This document shows positions 28,301-38,600 of a stretch of 64,000 nt of DNA, one piece after another. A program made the translations under genes and the position numbers. The stretch covers positions 95,849 to 159,848 of the forward strand of contig QNGE01000102.1 of assembly GCA_008508345.1 (NCBI GenBank), in the 5' to 3' direction. The notes beneath the pieces are model-generated. The model was not told where the DNA came from. It made no database searches and saw nothing but the letters and a program-made list of their open reading frames with translations. The DNA comes from Paragonimus westermani. Lineage: Eukaryota; Platyhelminthes; Trematoda; Plagiorchiida; Troglotrematidae. The first letter of the stretch is position 1. Every line of letters starts with the position of its first letter.

Positions 28301-29222
28301 ACTGTTTCCCCATCCGGGTGTCACATCGTCACCCAGCAACTGTGGTTCTATAGTCTACCCTCCAGGGTCCACTTTGGTTACCCCACCTGGATTCCATGTT
28401 GGCGGTGATTCGTCTGCTGGTTTCTCACCTAGCCCATCCAGTCCAAAGTCAGACTGGAACAATCTTGGATCTTTTGCCAATCCTGCTATGCATAATCTCA
28501 TGGCGTCTTCAGCAATTAGGCCGCAGATGGTCTGCTCACTTCCAACTTCTTCTCATGCTTCCTCATATGGACCGATAGCAGCGTCACATTCTCTCCCACT
28601 TTTTGGTTTTAGTCCCACAGCGCAACCTCAACCTCACACATCAAGCCATACTACTCAAAACCCACTTGCGGCTCATTTGCGGCACAGCGATCCACCTCGT
28701 TGCTTCACAGTGAGTTGCATTCGATCGAGCGTCGCTTCAGTATGTGATCCTCTATTTTCCGCTTCTAAATTCCGTGTGCTTATTAAAAGTTCAGTTCATT
28801 CAGGTTCGGCGCATTAACTGTCAACATATTCATTCCCATGTTCATTCTGTGTAACCCAGTTTTCTGCTGTTTTCCAGACCAGTGGATATGCTCCTACTTA
28901 TTGGAATTCATCCTTGGCGGGAACGCCAGGCACAGTTGTCGCATCTAACAACAAAATTGTTGAGGTAACACCGGCCCAGCTTGATTCGTCCTTATCTACG
29001 GAAACAAATTTATCTACGCAGGCTAGTGCCTTGGTCTCATCTGGTCAGGTTCGTCTGCGTCGACGGAGCCATCTGTTTGCAGTACAACATGTGGCCTCGG
29101 CAGATAGCCCGACACGAGAAGGGGAAGCGAGTTGTACGGACACGGCTCAGCACTCGGCCGCCACAAATGCACAACAGTTGCCCAACGTAACACCTACTTC
29201 GCACCGTATCGAGCAAGAATAA
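6369..29222 (+). CDS. MAST: MAST-type serine/threonine kinase with PDZ domain, 5' end missing (whole gene, 8 exons)
   Basis: Eight exons (6369-6719, 9869-10062, 11136-11246, 11376-12622, 13657-14805, 15611-16278, 28109-28709, 28878-29222) join in continuous frame at GT-AG sites to give 1,554 residues and a stop. Counting from the first full codon: catalytic Lys17 in AMKK, alpha-C Glu36, HRD 110-112, DFG 130-132, APE 172-174, AGC tail near 292-302 and 536-545, PDZ about 939-1028, then low-complexity sequence. The kinase plus PDZ order and the near-canonical kinase sequence identify the MAST family, AGC-class Ser/Thr kinases linked to microtubules and to PDZ-mediated scaffolding. The glycine-rich loop and the family's N-terminal DUF1908 region are absent, so at least one upstream exon is missing. 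Exact exon E start and the possibility of extra exons in the 11.8-kb intron are uncertain; family assignment is secure. Confidence 0.93.
6720..9868 (+). other. MAST intron A-B
   Basis: 3.1 kb between two exons whose phases join exactly. I see no repeats or coding features in it. Confidence 0.85.
9869..10062 (+). CDS. MAST: MAST exon B: DFG and activation segment
   Basis: Acceptor AG at 9867-9868, donor GTAAGA at 10063. The first base completes the Asn of DLKPDN, and the exon continues [23 protein letters not shown] supplies the magnesium-binding Asp. The activation loop runs to [16 protein letters not shown], the family's near-invariant stretch, and the exon ends one base into the following Gly codon. 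A 3.1-kb intron separates it from exon A; I see no coding sequence in that intron. Confidence 0.95.
10063..11135 (+). other. MAST intron B-C
   Basis: 1.07 kb, containing the (TA)n tract and nothing else recognisable. Confidence 0.85.
10335..10369. repeat. (TA)n microsatellite
   Basis: About 17 TA units in the MAST intron, 272 bp after the exon B donor. Confidence 0.98.
11136..11246 (+). CDS. MAST: MAST exon C: kinase C-lobe
   Basis: Acceptor AG at 11134-11135, donor GTAAGT at 11247. It starts two bases into the Gly codon and reads [18 protein letters not shown] then [18 protein letters not shown]. This is the DxWxxG segment of the alpha-F helix and the alpha-G region, very close to other MAST kinases. 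It ends one base into an Ala codon. Confidence 0.94.
11376..12622 (+). CDS. MAST: MAST exon D: end of kinase domain and AGC tail with long insertion
   Basis: Acceptor AG at 11374-11375 after a 129-bp intron, donor GTAAGC at 12623, 415 full codons. It starts [18 protein letters not shown], continues through the last kinase helix ([12 protein letters not shown]), and then the AGC C-tail motif [15 protein letters not shown]. About 235 residues later comes [20 protein letters not shown], which resembles the hydrophobic-motif part of the MAST tail. The stretch between is rich in Ser, Arg, Gln and acidic residues (for example [15 protein letters not shown]) and looks disordered. It ends in phase 0 after RRSEQ. 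Confidence 0.92.
12623..13656 (+). other. MAST intron D-E
   Basis: 1.03 kb without recognisable features. The 3' boundary may lie up to 138 bp further right. Confidence 0.75.
13657..14805 (+). CDS. MAST: MAST exon E: Ser-rich linker and first part of PDZ domain
   Basis: Donor GTAAGT at 14806. The first acceptor considered is TTTGCAG ending at 13656, behind a branch-like CTAAC. In-phase alternatives would start at 13744 or 13795, and the early residues ([16 protein letters not shown]) come from pyrimidine-rich DNA that could be intron. The body is Ser/Thr-rich linker. From about 14569 it encodes the PDZ domain: [19 protein letters not shown], with YGFT as the carboxylate-binding loop, then [30 protein letters not shown] and VVKLILQ. 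The PDZ type matches MAST, which binds C-terminal peptides of partners. Only the 5' boundary is doubtful. Confidence 0.88.
14806..15610 (+). other. MAST intron E-F, inside the PDZ domain
   Basis: 805 bp splitting the PDZ domain before its last beta strand. No features seen. Confidence 0.85.
15611..16278 (+). CDS. MAST: MAST exon F: end of PDZ domain and Ser/Pro-rich region
   Basis: Acceptor CATTCAG at 15604-15610 in phase 0. It completes the PDZ with [12 protein letters not shown], the last beta strand. The rest is basic and Ser/Pro-rich (for example [14 protein letters not shown]) and is consistent with the variable region after the MAST PDZ. The chosen donor is GTTAGT at 16279 because its two-base remainder matches the one-base start of exon G. 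Another donor, GTATGT shortly downstream, would end in phase 0 and would not fit exon G. Confidence 0.85.
16830..17010 (-). mobile_element. RTE 3'-end fragment
   Basis: The - strand reads [18 protein letters not shown] then CRSQW, the C-terminal end of the RTE polyprotein. It aligns with 960-1190 of copy 1 and with about 18.9 kb of copy 2. Only this short end is recognisable, consistent with 5' truncation, the usual outcome of incomplete target-primed reverse transcription. Confidence 0.72.
19475..20703 (-). pseudogene. RTE copy 2 linker and reverse transcriptase, broken
   Basis: Three open segments follow in order: linker (20703-20371, [17 protein letters not shown]), fingers and palm (20370-19759) and distal palm (19771-19475). 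Palm motif A reads [13 protein letters not shown]. The catalytic box reads LDYTDD, where most RTE copies have YADD. The reading frame changes between the second and third segments. The RxxxR-rich and LIIRRLT-type segments fit the RTE clade rather than CR1. Confidence 0.85.
21067..21967 (-). pseudogene. RTE copy 2 N-terminus and endonuclease, broken
   Basis: The first open segment (21967-21560, start ATG) carries a Ser/Pro/Arg-rich leader and the endonuclease opening [11 protein letters not shown], then stops. A second segment (21372-21067) carries [14 protein letters not shown] and [14 protein letters not shown], the apurinic-type endonuclease core with the catalytic Asp-x-Asn. The two are separated by about 190 bp with stops, so no intact enzyme can be made. 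Confidence 0.82.
25004..25132 (+). CDS. Possible cassette exon in the 11.8-kb MAST intron
   Basis: A 129-nt open segment lies between AG at 25002-25003 and a strong donor GTGAGT at 25133. Its phase (one base in, two bases out) is the one needed to slot between exons F and G without shifting frame. It would add 43 residues including [14 protein letters not shown] and [12 protein letters not shown]. The acceptor has only a modest pyrimidine tract, and the segment may equally be part of a dispersed repeat. No family is recognised. Confidence 0.3.
28109..28709 (+). CDS. MAST: MAST exon G: low-complexity C-terminal region
   Basis: Acceptor CTCCAG ending at 28108, donor GTGAGT at 28710. It starts one base into an Arg codon and reads [19 protein letters not shown] followed by 170 residues rich in Ser, Pro, His and Ala with no recognisable domain. 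The phases match exon F upstream and exon H downstream. It is separated from exon F by 11.8 kb, so additional exons could be skipped in this model. Confidence 0.8.
28878..29222 (+). CDS. MAST: MAST exon H: terminal exon
   Basis: Acceptor TTTCCAG at 28871-28877 in phase 0 after a 168-bp intron; 114 codons then TAA at 29220-29222. It starts [17 protein letters not shown] and includes a basic patch, RLRRRSHLF. No domain is recognised. In-frame stop, short intron and a downstream poly(A) signal mark the end of the gene. Confidence 0.82.
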   Translation, partial: TSGYAPTYWNSSLAGTPGTVVASNNKIVEVTPAQLDSSLSTETNLSTQASALVSSGQVRLRRRSHLFAVQHVASADSPTREGEASCTDTAQHSAATNAQQLPNVTPTSHRIEQE

Positions 29223-30030
29223 TTGTGCTATGTTTCATTTTAATGTTGGTCATATCGCTCAGTACTGACTGGAAAGTCTTTCTTCGATGTATTGTCCGTC
29301 AATGGACCTTATTACGTAACTTCCGTTGTTTAGTGGTAGTGGTGGTGATTGTTTTTGCCCTTCGTCGTGACCATATGCAAACAATCGTTCTTGTTAACTT
29401 CACGTGATGTCTATTTTCTACCGTTACCTGTCCGTGTATTTCTGCGCCCTGCTCACCTCTGTGATTCACTGTCCAGCCTATGTGAAAGGCAGTCCCAATG
29501 GTCTATCTTCTCGACATTTTTATTGGAAACAAACATTTTAACGCATTTTCACGTTATCCTAATTTCCAACCCATTTCACAAGTTGGTCATCATAGCCGCA
29601 GCCGTTTGAAGTGGCTTATACCTTTCCTTTTCCTTGTGTCTTTTGTAACCACGTCCCTATACCGGAGCGATGACTCGCGACTGCCGTTCTCTTTCGGTTT
29701 TGTCGCTCGTTCGCTTTCTCCGACGTCACGCTGCAACAAAAACATCGATTTTTGTGTTCCTCACCTATCATTTTTCTTACCGCAACTTACCACACTCTTT
29801 GGCCTTCACACTCATACAATCTACTGAGCGTTCGCATGCCATATGTTGCTGATCGTTTTCTCTTACACTCAACTTGACCTGTTGTTTGTCATAGCAAAAC
29901 TGTGTACAGCCTTCGATTTCTTCATCTCTCTTATTCAAGTTTTGCTCTGCAACTCCTTTATTATCTGGCTTCTCTGCTTATTGCTCTCTTCTGACATTTC
30001 GTTTCCTATCATTCATCTTGAACAAATAAA
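29223..30030 (+). terminator. Probable MAST 3' UTR with poly(A) signal at 30025-30030
   Basis: About 800 bp of pyrimidine-rich, T-rich sequence follow the stop codon without credible coding sequence. An AATAAA hexamer lies at 30025-30030. Earlier cleavage at a non-canonical hexamer is possible. The several short + strand reading frames in this stretch come from its low purine content and are not genes. Confidence 0.5.
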
Positions 30031-33000
30031 CACCTGAAGCAGATACAAAGTTGTCTTTAGAATTCTATTAGGTAGCTCAATTTGACTTTCTGCACCACCG
30101 TCTCGTCTTTATTCTGAATGGTCGATTCCTGTCTCTGAGGCGACCATCTAGTTGTTATACGGTATCCTGGATTCAGCATGTAAGCTTATACTGCACAACT
30201 AAAAATTGAATGCTAGAAACCAGGTGTTCTATTCTGATCCGCGATGGCATTTGGCTCACCTCCATAACTCTGCATATCCCGCCAAACCTGTAATTGTACC
30301 CTCCTTTCAATGGGCGAGTGGCTGTTCTCGTTGGTATAATAAAACGAAGTTTAATCCTCAGCCACAGAGTATCTTGAAGCATAGTCTGGTTGCTTACCGA
30401 TCTTTTCTGAAGAGATGTTAAGGTGTCGGCTCAGTGCCCGTAGTCGAATGATAGACAGGCTGGTTATCCACAGAACATGAGTTCAAGCAGTTGGGACCGG
30501 TGATCCGCGTTCGCTGTCAACTTGCAATGGAAGCATGCTGCGCCTTGATTTAATTGCGCTGACATGATTTCTGCGGCCGAGCTTTTCTCACTGTGACTGT
30601 CCTGGCTCTTCACCAGTCACTCAGACTGGTCTAAACGGATCCAATTGGAATACCGTTATGCTACCACCACTTTTACTCATCTACCGAGTCAACCACTGCC
30701 TGCGATACTTCATCGTGTTCAAGAAGTTGTACATCACGAATCGAGTAGAGACAACTTTGGCTTTTAGGGAATGTAGTCGGACTTGTTCAAACGCGACTGC
30801 TTCAACGAGTCATTGCGCCGTCAACAGTCTTCCGTTGCCTCAGACGATCCAAGTCATCTGTCGCTACATTCGCTAGGGGGATCAGGGGTTGTGATTGCTG
30901 AAGGAACTCCCTTAACTCCACCAGAAAGGGTTCAGAAATTCCCAACTATGTATCCGTAACAGCTCAGTTTGTCAGAAGGAACCTGCTTTGCCTGGGGAAG
31001 GTTACACAGTGGTCACTTATCTCACATCCTACAACTGTCACGTAACGACTCCTGATTTTTTTGTGTTTAATGTATAGAGAAGAGCCACGCTATGGAGTGA
31101 ATTGTTTTCCGTGTTGAGAGCCTTTTTGATGTCAACCATTACGTAAATTGAAAAATCCGCTGGGTTGTTGGGACTCAAAACCTGATGTTAATGACACTTA
31201 CAATCAACCGAACCCGGCGTTACGGTCTTGGCTACCATCTGGAGCGTAAGGAGTGTTGGGTCCTATTTTTTCACAGTAGCATCAGGTGAATTATTGCTTT
31301 CCCGAATGCATTTGACCGATTCAAGATATGTCTATTGATAAATTCTACTGAAGATTTGTCATCGGGTTAACAGTACATGCAGTAGTTCCTGTAGTATGGT
31401 GCTAAGTGTGGTAACGTAATCGGGACCGCAATTCCACTATTAAAGCAAGAGATAGAATGGCGGTTCAGGCTTATTCCGTAATAAACAATACACGTTTCTA
31501 CTTCTTATTGTTGTGTAAAATACAGCTTCGTTTGTGGGTAGTATAGTGCGTACATTCTGGAAAAAAGGCAGGTCTCAATGCCAGGAAGACGAGGGACCAG
31601 AAGCAACTATTGGAACACTGTGTGTGCATTATGGGTGAAGTGCCACTGAAGCACATTCACTGCTGCCCAATGTATGTGGATACACTTCAGCCATGCAAGT
31701 GTGTGTGCGCGCTCGTTTGCCCTATAATTCAACTTAACCTTTACGGGATTCCATGCAATAAACAACTTCGCAGGCCAAGCGTCCTTTGTGGTCACGACAA
31801 TATTGAAAGCGCAAGTTCACTTAAAATCAGGATGATAGAAGACATTGCGAACGTCTTTCGCAGATTTTATCCATCACTCGTTCGTAACTGCTTGTATTCT
31901 CGTCAAATGCTCATGATTCTGTGCTTTCTATTTCCGTTGACCTGGCCTAGTCGTTGTAAAAACCCATGGAAAATTTTTTAACCAGTGTTCCTTAGTTGGA
32001 TTATATCTTTCGCAAGTCAAATCAGTTCTGACGTGTGCTTAATCTTAGATGACGCTGTTAGGTGGAGTTTTTGAATGTATGTTCGAATTACTTTTACACA
32101 AAGCCATACTGATGCAGTCGATATTGGTACTGCGTACTTAATGGTGTAACAGTTGATTCCGGTTCATGTTAACATCGTAGTTTTAAAAGGTTGGCGCATA
32201 ATCGATTGACCTTTATTAATTATGGCTCCAATGTGATCGTCAGCCTGTCGTGTGCTTGTTTTTGAATGCTGACGTTGATTAGGTTGATATTTCTACCCGA
32301 ACAGTCATTTATGGTCCAAACAACTTTGTTCGAATATTTTCCATCACTTGACTCAAACATCAGTAAGGTTAGCCAAACAGTTCTATTTATCCTCTCTATG
32401 GTTATTCTGCACAATAGAAAGTATTCGAAGTTCAAACAGGTGTCACATAGACAAGATGTTGAACAGCGTAAACATCTATTCTACCAGTTTCTCGGTCGAC
32501 AGCTACAACTCGGCAACGCTGAAGAACAACTGCCGCCGTTGGTATTTTGCGATTTGACGAGTACTAATTGAGCAGCAATCGTTGTTCTGTTGTGTTTCTA
32601 GCCAAACAACCTTATATGCGAATTTCAATCCGAAACGTCGATAAGACCACCCTAGCATTCGAGAAACAGTGCCAACCACTGTCACAGTAATAAACCAGAA
32701 GCACTGTTGCTACGATAAACCACTGTTTCTGTCCGTCTTGAATTACGTTTCCACCACCTCTCACCATTATGAACATTAAGTGTTAAACAAGATGAAAGAA
32801 AATTGAAGGCATCAAATCGCGAGTGCAGTTACCTATAATCATTGAGTGAACAGTGTTCACCAATTAATCCGAGAATATGCTTCGGGCTAGAACTACGTAG
32901 TAAATCTATCTTGTTAAGAAGGGATGTCGATGGTCAGCGTTACGCGGCTGATGAATACAAACCAACCGTGTTTTTTCTATACTTCTGTGAAGCCTTTGAC

Positions 33001-35183
33001 CGAGTAGAACGTTTAGTGCTGTGTTTGAGGCTTCGTTATTGCGGTATAGAAAATCTTTTATTTCTATGACTCGCAGATTACCTCGAAAATCGCCGCTTTA
33101 TGGTCAAATTGATGTTGTTGTTGGGCGTTGTGCCACGAGGTTCCATACCAGGACCTCTGTTGTTTACTGTGCTGATGCTATTATCTGCTGATGGCACTCA
33201 AATTTGACGTATAGTGGATGATATGACTGAAAGTGCGAAGCTACAGGGTGATTTAAGCAATTCATACTGCTGAGCCGCTGTTACAACCCCATCATTCGGG
33301 CGGTACAGGTTACTTACTGGGAGGTGGAAAACCTGGTATCAACACCCACGAGTGTAACTTGAGTACGAATGTCTCAGGTGACCTTAGCCTTCTTCCTAAC
33401 AATATGCCAATAGCCAAGTGAACCAACTTGGTACCCGAGTTACACACCAGTTTGTTTGGACGGTTTCATTCAGACTGTTTAACTTTCGTGTTCATTTCGT
33501 TAGTGCACCCCGTCTTGAGCTAAATATCCAAAATTGTCCTCATCTCGTGAAGAACGTGGCTCTTATTGGGGAAGTACACCGTGGAATTACAAAACAGGTT
33601 ACGATGCTAACTTAGGTACCCTGATTGTGCAAAGTGGAGCAATTCTCAGTGTGCTATCGGCATGTTGGACCAAATTGGAATTTAACATAGGTTCCTCCAT
33701 CAACTTCAACACCCTTATGAATAAATGCGTGTGCTCAGAAAGAATAATAACCCCATAGGTAGCTTCCTAAAGTTGTCACAGCACGAGCCATTTCACTTGC
33801 AGAGAACACTGTTAACTTCCGAGTGTGTCCAACTCGGAACAACCTGCCAGAGGCTATTACAACTGCATCATCTATAGTTGTTGCACATTCGGGATACCAA
33901 ATCGTCTTCAGACAACTTGATCATCGGGATCACTGCTGTTGAATGAAAATGCTCTCAACTTCTCGTTGTTGATGCTAACCAACATATGTGACAGTCCAAT
34001 TGTGGTGTTTAGTAGGCAGTGTTTGGCTTCCCATTCCGCTCATTCGCTGTTTTCCTATTTTACAGTTTTTCTATTGCTGCCCCGCTGAACTTAAAACAAT
34101 CTTCCAACTTGCCTTTATTTCAAACCATCAAAAATTAAAATGTGCATAAGCTTTCTCAGATTTCATTAACCTGTAAACTTCCTACGAATCCTTAATTCAT
34201 TGTACCTACCACACCGTCCGCTTAATCGAAATAAGGTGGGCAAGGAAATTGTCGTGTTTGATTGCCCTACCGTATCTCCTAACCGTGTATCACTTCGATC
34301 AGTCGATCTGACTTACAGTCCAATTGACGTGTTCGTAACAAAGAGGCCTTGTTTTGACTGTTACTTCTCGTCTCTTCTTATCTACCTCTTAAGGGCGAAT
34401 ACACGGGTGAACTGGATTGCCTAGTAACCAATTCGTATTACACCATAACACGGTCACTCGTTGACAACCCGCCGAATTTTTGGTCTTTTCTTTCGCTTTA
34501 GCTACATTTTTCTAATTGTTCCGGCTACAAATCACAACAGGAAGTGTTGGTCCCATCCGCTCTCAGCGAACCATTCTGCAGCCACTGCAAGAAAGCGCCC
34601 TCAGATTCTGTTAATACTAAACCCACGGAGCATGGAATTGGAACCAACAACAAAGACCACTAAGTCTCACTTTGTTCAACCGGGGATGATCTTTCGATTG
34701 GACTGACGTAGGACAATACCAACCATCGTGAACGAAGATCAGTTAACTAATTCGTGCCAGTGCGATTAGATCAAATCAGTCAACTCAGGCTGATAGCCCC
34801 ACCATCGTTTATGTCCAGTGAATATAGAGCATCAGTTTCAACTGCTTGGACTCACTTTCCGTAAAAATCAGCGTCTCTCATTTGACCCTTGGCGTTGAGG
34901 TGGAAAATTTGAGAACTACAGGTCGATCTAGTCCGAACAGGTGTTTTCAAGCAAAGCATGCCATCTCCCGATTGTCATTAGAATCGGATTGCCTTATTTT
35001 CACTAATGAACTCACAGCCATTGCAAAAGACGTTTCTTGTTTAAGGATTTTTGGGAGCGGAAACTACAGACAGTGAACGTCAAACTAAATGTACGTAGAG
35101 TAGAATCATAAGGTTTAATTTTGAACTTTCCACTTTATGAAAAATGTGCAGTCACCCTGAGAAAAGGAAAATGATCAGTTGGT
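30031..35183. other. Intergenic region between convergent genes
   Basis: Holds the CR1-like fragment (32.8-33.96 kb). The rest has no recognisable gene. A weak tRNA-like patch occurs near 30.43-30.50 kb. Confidence 0.6.
32836..33960 (+). mobile_element. CR1-like non-LTR retrotransposon, 3' part of reverse transcriptase
   Basis: One frame, interrupted only by stops, stays colinear for 1.1 kb. It reads LSEQCSPINPR, FCEAFDRVERLVLCLRLRYC (motif A), LADYLENRRFMVKL, VVPRGSIPGPLLF, then SADGTQI where the catalytic YADD box should be, so the second Asp is replaced. Further on it reads APRLELNIQNCPHLVKNV, EVHRGITKQVTML and CPTRNNLPEAITTAS, the typical CR1 C-terminal blocks. It lies in the intergenic space between the convergent genes. 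The 5' half is absent. Edges are approximate. Confidence 0.83.
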
Positions 35184-35189
35184 TTTATT
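35184..35189 (-). terminator. Poly(A) signal AATAAA of the unassigned - strand gene
   Basis: The hexamer lies 30 nt beyond the stop codon on the - strand, implying a very short 3' UTR. Its position supports the terminal exon call. Confidence 0.65.
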
Positions 35190-35218
35190 TGCATACAGTC
35201 TCTCCTCAGTGGTTTGGC

Positions 35219-35668
35219 TTACTGATCCGTAGCGGCCTGTGAGTAGGCTGATGGCGTTCGTGGTTGTAGATCATCCGGTGTGGCGAAAGATACGTTTGGT
35301 CTGTTCGTCTTTCTGGGCACGCTGAATTTTTGAGTCCCTCGGAGTTGTGTTGATTGGACAGATTGGTCAGAATCTGATTGCGACTGATCTACTCTCGCCG
35401 ACCGGCCCCTTGCCTTCCGTTGCCTAGCCCCCGATTGTAGCCTCGTCGTGCTAAGGATTCTGGATTTGTGCGGACTGTCTGAGGTTTGGCGTACACTTGA
35501 ATCTATGGTTCCTATTCTGGGCCGATAGGCAGCTTGTCGTCGTGGTGATAGTGAAAATACGTAAGCACGTCGATTTGGTGAAGTGGATTTCACCAGATTC
35601 ATTTCTCCACGTCTTCGATCTAGTTCGGTCATGAGCAGGCGACCCTCTGCTTCCGCTTGAGTTCGTAA
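35219..35668 (-). CDS. Unassigned gene, terminal exon
   Basis: Acceptor CCCCAACAG ending at 35669, phase 0, 149 codons then TAA at 35221-35219. It starts LRTQAEAEGRLLMTELDRRR, continuing the helix, then becomes a basic Ser/Arg/Gln-rich tail (for example QRKARGRSARVDQSQSDSDQ) that looks disordered. The AUG-like start further upstream is not needed because the exon is entered by splicing. Confidence 0.78.
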   Translation of the reverse strand, partial: LRTQAEAEGRLLMTELDRRRGEMNLVKSTSPNRRAYVFSLSPRRQAAYRPRIGTIDSSVRQTSDSPHKSRILSTTRLQSGARQRKARGRSARVDQSQSDSDQSVQSTQLRGTQKFSVPRKTNRPNVSFATPDDLQPRTPSAYSQAATDQ

Positions 35669-38600
35669 CTGTTGGGGCAATTACCATGGAACTATTGTAT
35701 TGAGGTTAGTGGGATAACGGAAGTTCGATGTTCAGAAGTGTCAAGCTGACCAATAACCCCATGGCTAGTGTGAAGTGTTTAATGTGCTCTTGTCTTACCC
35801 AACAGTTATTTTTCAACCTGCGCTTGTTTGCATTTTGGCTAGACGTCATTTCTTTCAGTGAAAATTCACTTGGCAATCCTGACATCCGATACTTCTGTGA
35901 TGACTTACTTTTGTGTACGTCTCTTCTTTAACTCAGAGTTCGTTAGAGACCACCCGTTTAGAAGCTATCTCTCTATGTACTCCATCAAGTTCGTCAAATC
36001 TGACTAAAAGATACTGTACATGTTGGGAGTTTGCAAATCCTCCCATATCTCCCTTGTCATCGTAAGTTTTGTTTTGACTGAGTTATATATATGTTCGACA
36101 TTACTGGTATTATTAATGCACTTGTTAGCCCAGGTTGATAGTCTGGTAACTCATTTGTTTGCCAAGCTTAGTAATATGAATTCCCTACGTCCTCCCTCGA
36201 TCGAGGTAACCTCGTCAGTGCTTATAAACCTCAGTTTGGTAAAGTTCTATAATTGCCTGCTTTTGTGTATTATGTTGGTAGAATTTTAGACTTAAAGTGT
36301 CTTTTTTCTTATTCCTCTCTCTAACCTTCTAATCTGGAATTTGATTGGCGGACTCCAGCTGCCATTGATCTGCAGTTTGAGTGGTTACAAGTAATGTTTA
36401 AAGCCAAATTCCACTATCAGCTTCCTTCTTATCAGATGATTATAGCAGGCTGTTGATTTGAACCCGTGACACCTCGACGAGCCGGGAGAGCTATCGTCTA
36501 AATAATTGCTTGCCTTGTAAATATCATCCATGTTCAACCGCTTTGCCGATTTTCTGGATTGTTTGGGCAGACGCGAAGCTTGTCATGTAATGTTCGTTTG
36601 GGGACAAGTGTATGATCCTAAATAATTCCTCAGACCTCGGTATATTCACGCGCTAATTATGTCATCTTGTTCTGCAATTTTGATAACTTCGACCAAGATT
36701 CAATTATCCACTATGGACTAACGGAACTAGTAGAATGGTATAAAAACCTTCAGTTAACGTCAAGCTCACAAGAAATTCCCAATGGATAAATGACTAGCAG
36801 ATAGTTTTATCCATTCAGCGTGTATATGATTTGAATCAACAGTCATGTCAATCTCTGAACCTGTCATTTATCCAAATCTTAATTTCTAGTGGTCTCTCTT
36901 GGTCTCAGGAGGTTATCGTTTCTTGCAGTGTTCGGCGTTTACCTTTTTGTCAGCTGCCTAAAACACTCCACACCTTTTCACCTTTATCTTACAAACGTAT
37001 CCATCGTTGAATGGTATCACCTCATTGGTTTCGCTGTTATTCGATTATATTCTCCGGAATTTTAGCAAGTCTCCATTATTTTGGATCACTCGCTCAGGTA
37101 TGTCTGTGTTTCAATTAGACTCTCCTCTACCCTACTCGCTGACTGTGTTGATTGCGACAATTTCAACACGTGAAAAATTTATTAATGGATTTCTATAGAC
37201 GTGCTCATCACATGCAGTGCAAGCCAGTTCTTTACACCTGTAGATTCTGTCATTTTTTGATCTCTCATTACACACTATTTTCATGTCTGTTGTGTTTATT
37301 GCACATCTTGACTACTTACCAATTGGCTGAACTAATATAACACTGTTCTCGTGTGCATTGCTTTCGGTGTTCACGTGGTCATTGGTGTAATCCAATTGTG
37401 ACAACATCCACATTAGTGTAACAGTTCACTTGCAATCACATTGACGTTTACATAGGCAGAACAGATCGACAACTATCACAGGCAGTCACCGAACACATCC
37501 CAAAATTGTTGAAATAACTGATGACGCCCAGCCTCAGCTTGCCAAACGGAATTCTCGAAATCCAACCTCATGACAACAGATTACCAAGTTGACCGAGCAA
37601 ACTCATTTAAGATATTGTCGCACAGTCGAAACCCACAGTTGCTGGCTTTCTGCGAGATGATGCTCATCCGAACTTACCAGCCGACATTATGTGCACAAAG
37701 GTGGTTGAGGCAACCTACCTGGTTGCAATGGTTTCGATTACAGAGTACTCGGTGTGTTTGCAGACAGGTCTAGTCACTTTTTGTCCTTATTTGCATGATA
37801 TATACAGCTGGCACGTTTTACGTTTGTGACTGATGAGAGTAAACGAAATGTTAACATATCGCAATATATGTCTTCTTTCTCCTTTGGTGAATTGATCAAA
37901 GAGGACTCGATATCTCAGTTTGCAAATTTAAAAGTACATTCGATCAGCACTTAGTCTTATAGCCCTGCTCCTTTTCTCCTCTGTTGCTGTTGTTGTTATC
38001 GTTGTCGCTTTTTGATTTGTTCTGTAGTCACCGTATGTGTTGGCTGAATATTCTTTCAGGTGTGAAACGAATGCAACCCATTATCGATTCTACTTCTGCT
38101 GAGGCTGGTTAACTGCTCTACTGCAGTCAGTGTGAATTTGTTCCATGGTCAACAGGGGAGGTGAACGGCCTGCAATTACTACTAATGATAGGCTATCTTT
38201 AGGATGAACAACCGAATAAATTTTACTTACTTTTATTGCTTTGGTTAAACTGAGCATGACTTCCGCCAAACGATACTCTTCCCTGGTCACCTCACGGCGT
38301 TTCTCCATTGAGACGATAATCTGACGCTCCTGTAAGTAATGTAAAGATCGTCTGATTTATCAATTTTGATCGTTTGCATGGTAAAGTCGATTTTCATTGA
38401 GGCAAACACTTTGTATTTTGTGATGACAGTTTCCGCCTAAAACTTTATGTTGTATTTGTCATTACGCGATTTTCAAAAATGAACTATCGTGCCTATTTCG
38501 CCTGTCACAGAGTTTGAACGAAGACAGCAGCACATAACGGGTGATAGAACATAATCAGAACAAACGAGCGAAGAATTTGGTTCGCTGACCCCTATTGTCA

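Noticed and set aside
30431..30500. tRNA- or SINE-like patch (GGCTCAGTGCCCGTAGT ... GAGTTCAAGC)
   Set aside because: No cloverleaf could be folded, and the B-box match is partial.
36440..36485. - strand tRNA-like stretch ending GGGTTCAAATC
   Set aside because: No supporting stems; too short and degenerate to call.
37828..37850. CTGATGAG...GAAA resembling a hammerhead ribozyme core, as in trematode ribozyme retroposons
   Set aside because: The bases between the two core motifs cannot form stem II, and no matching stems I or III are visible.
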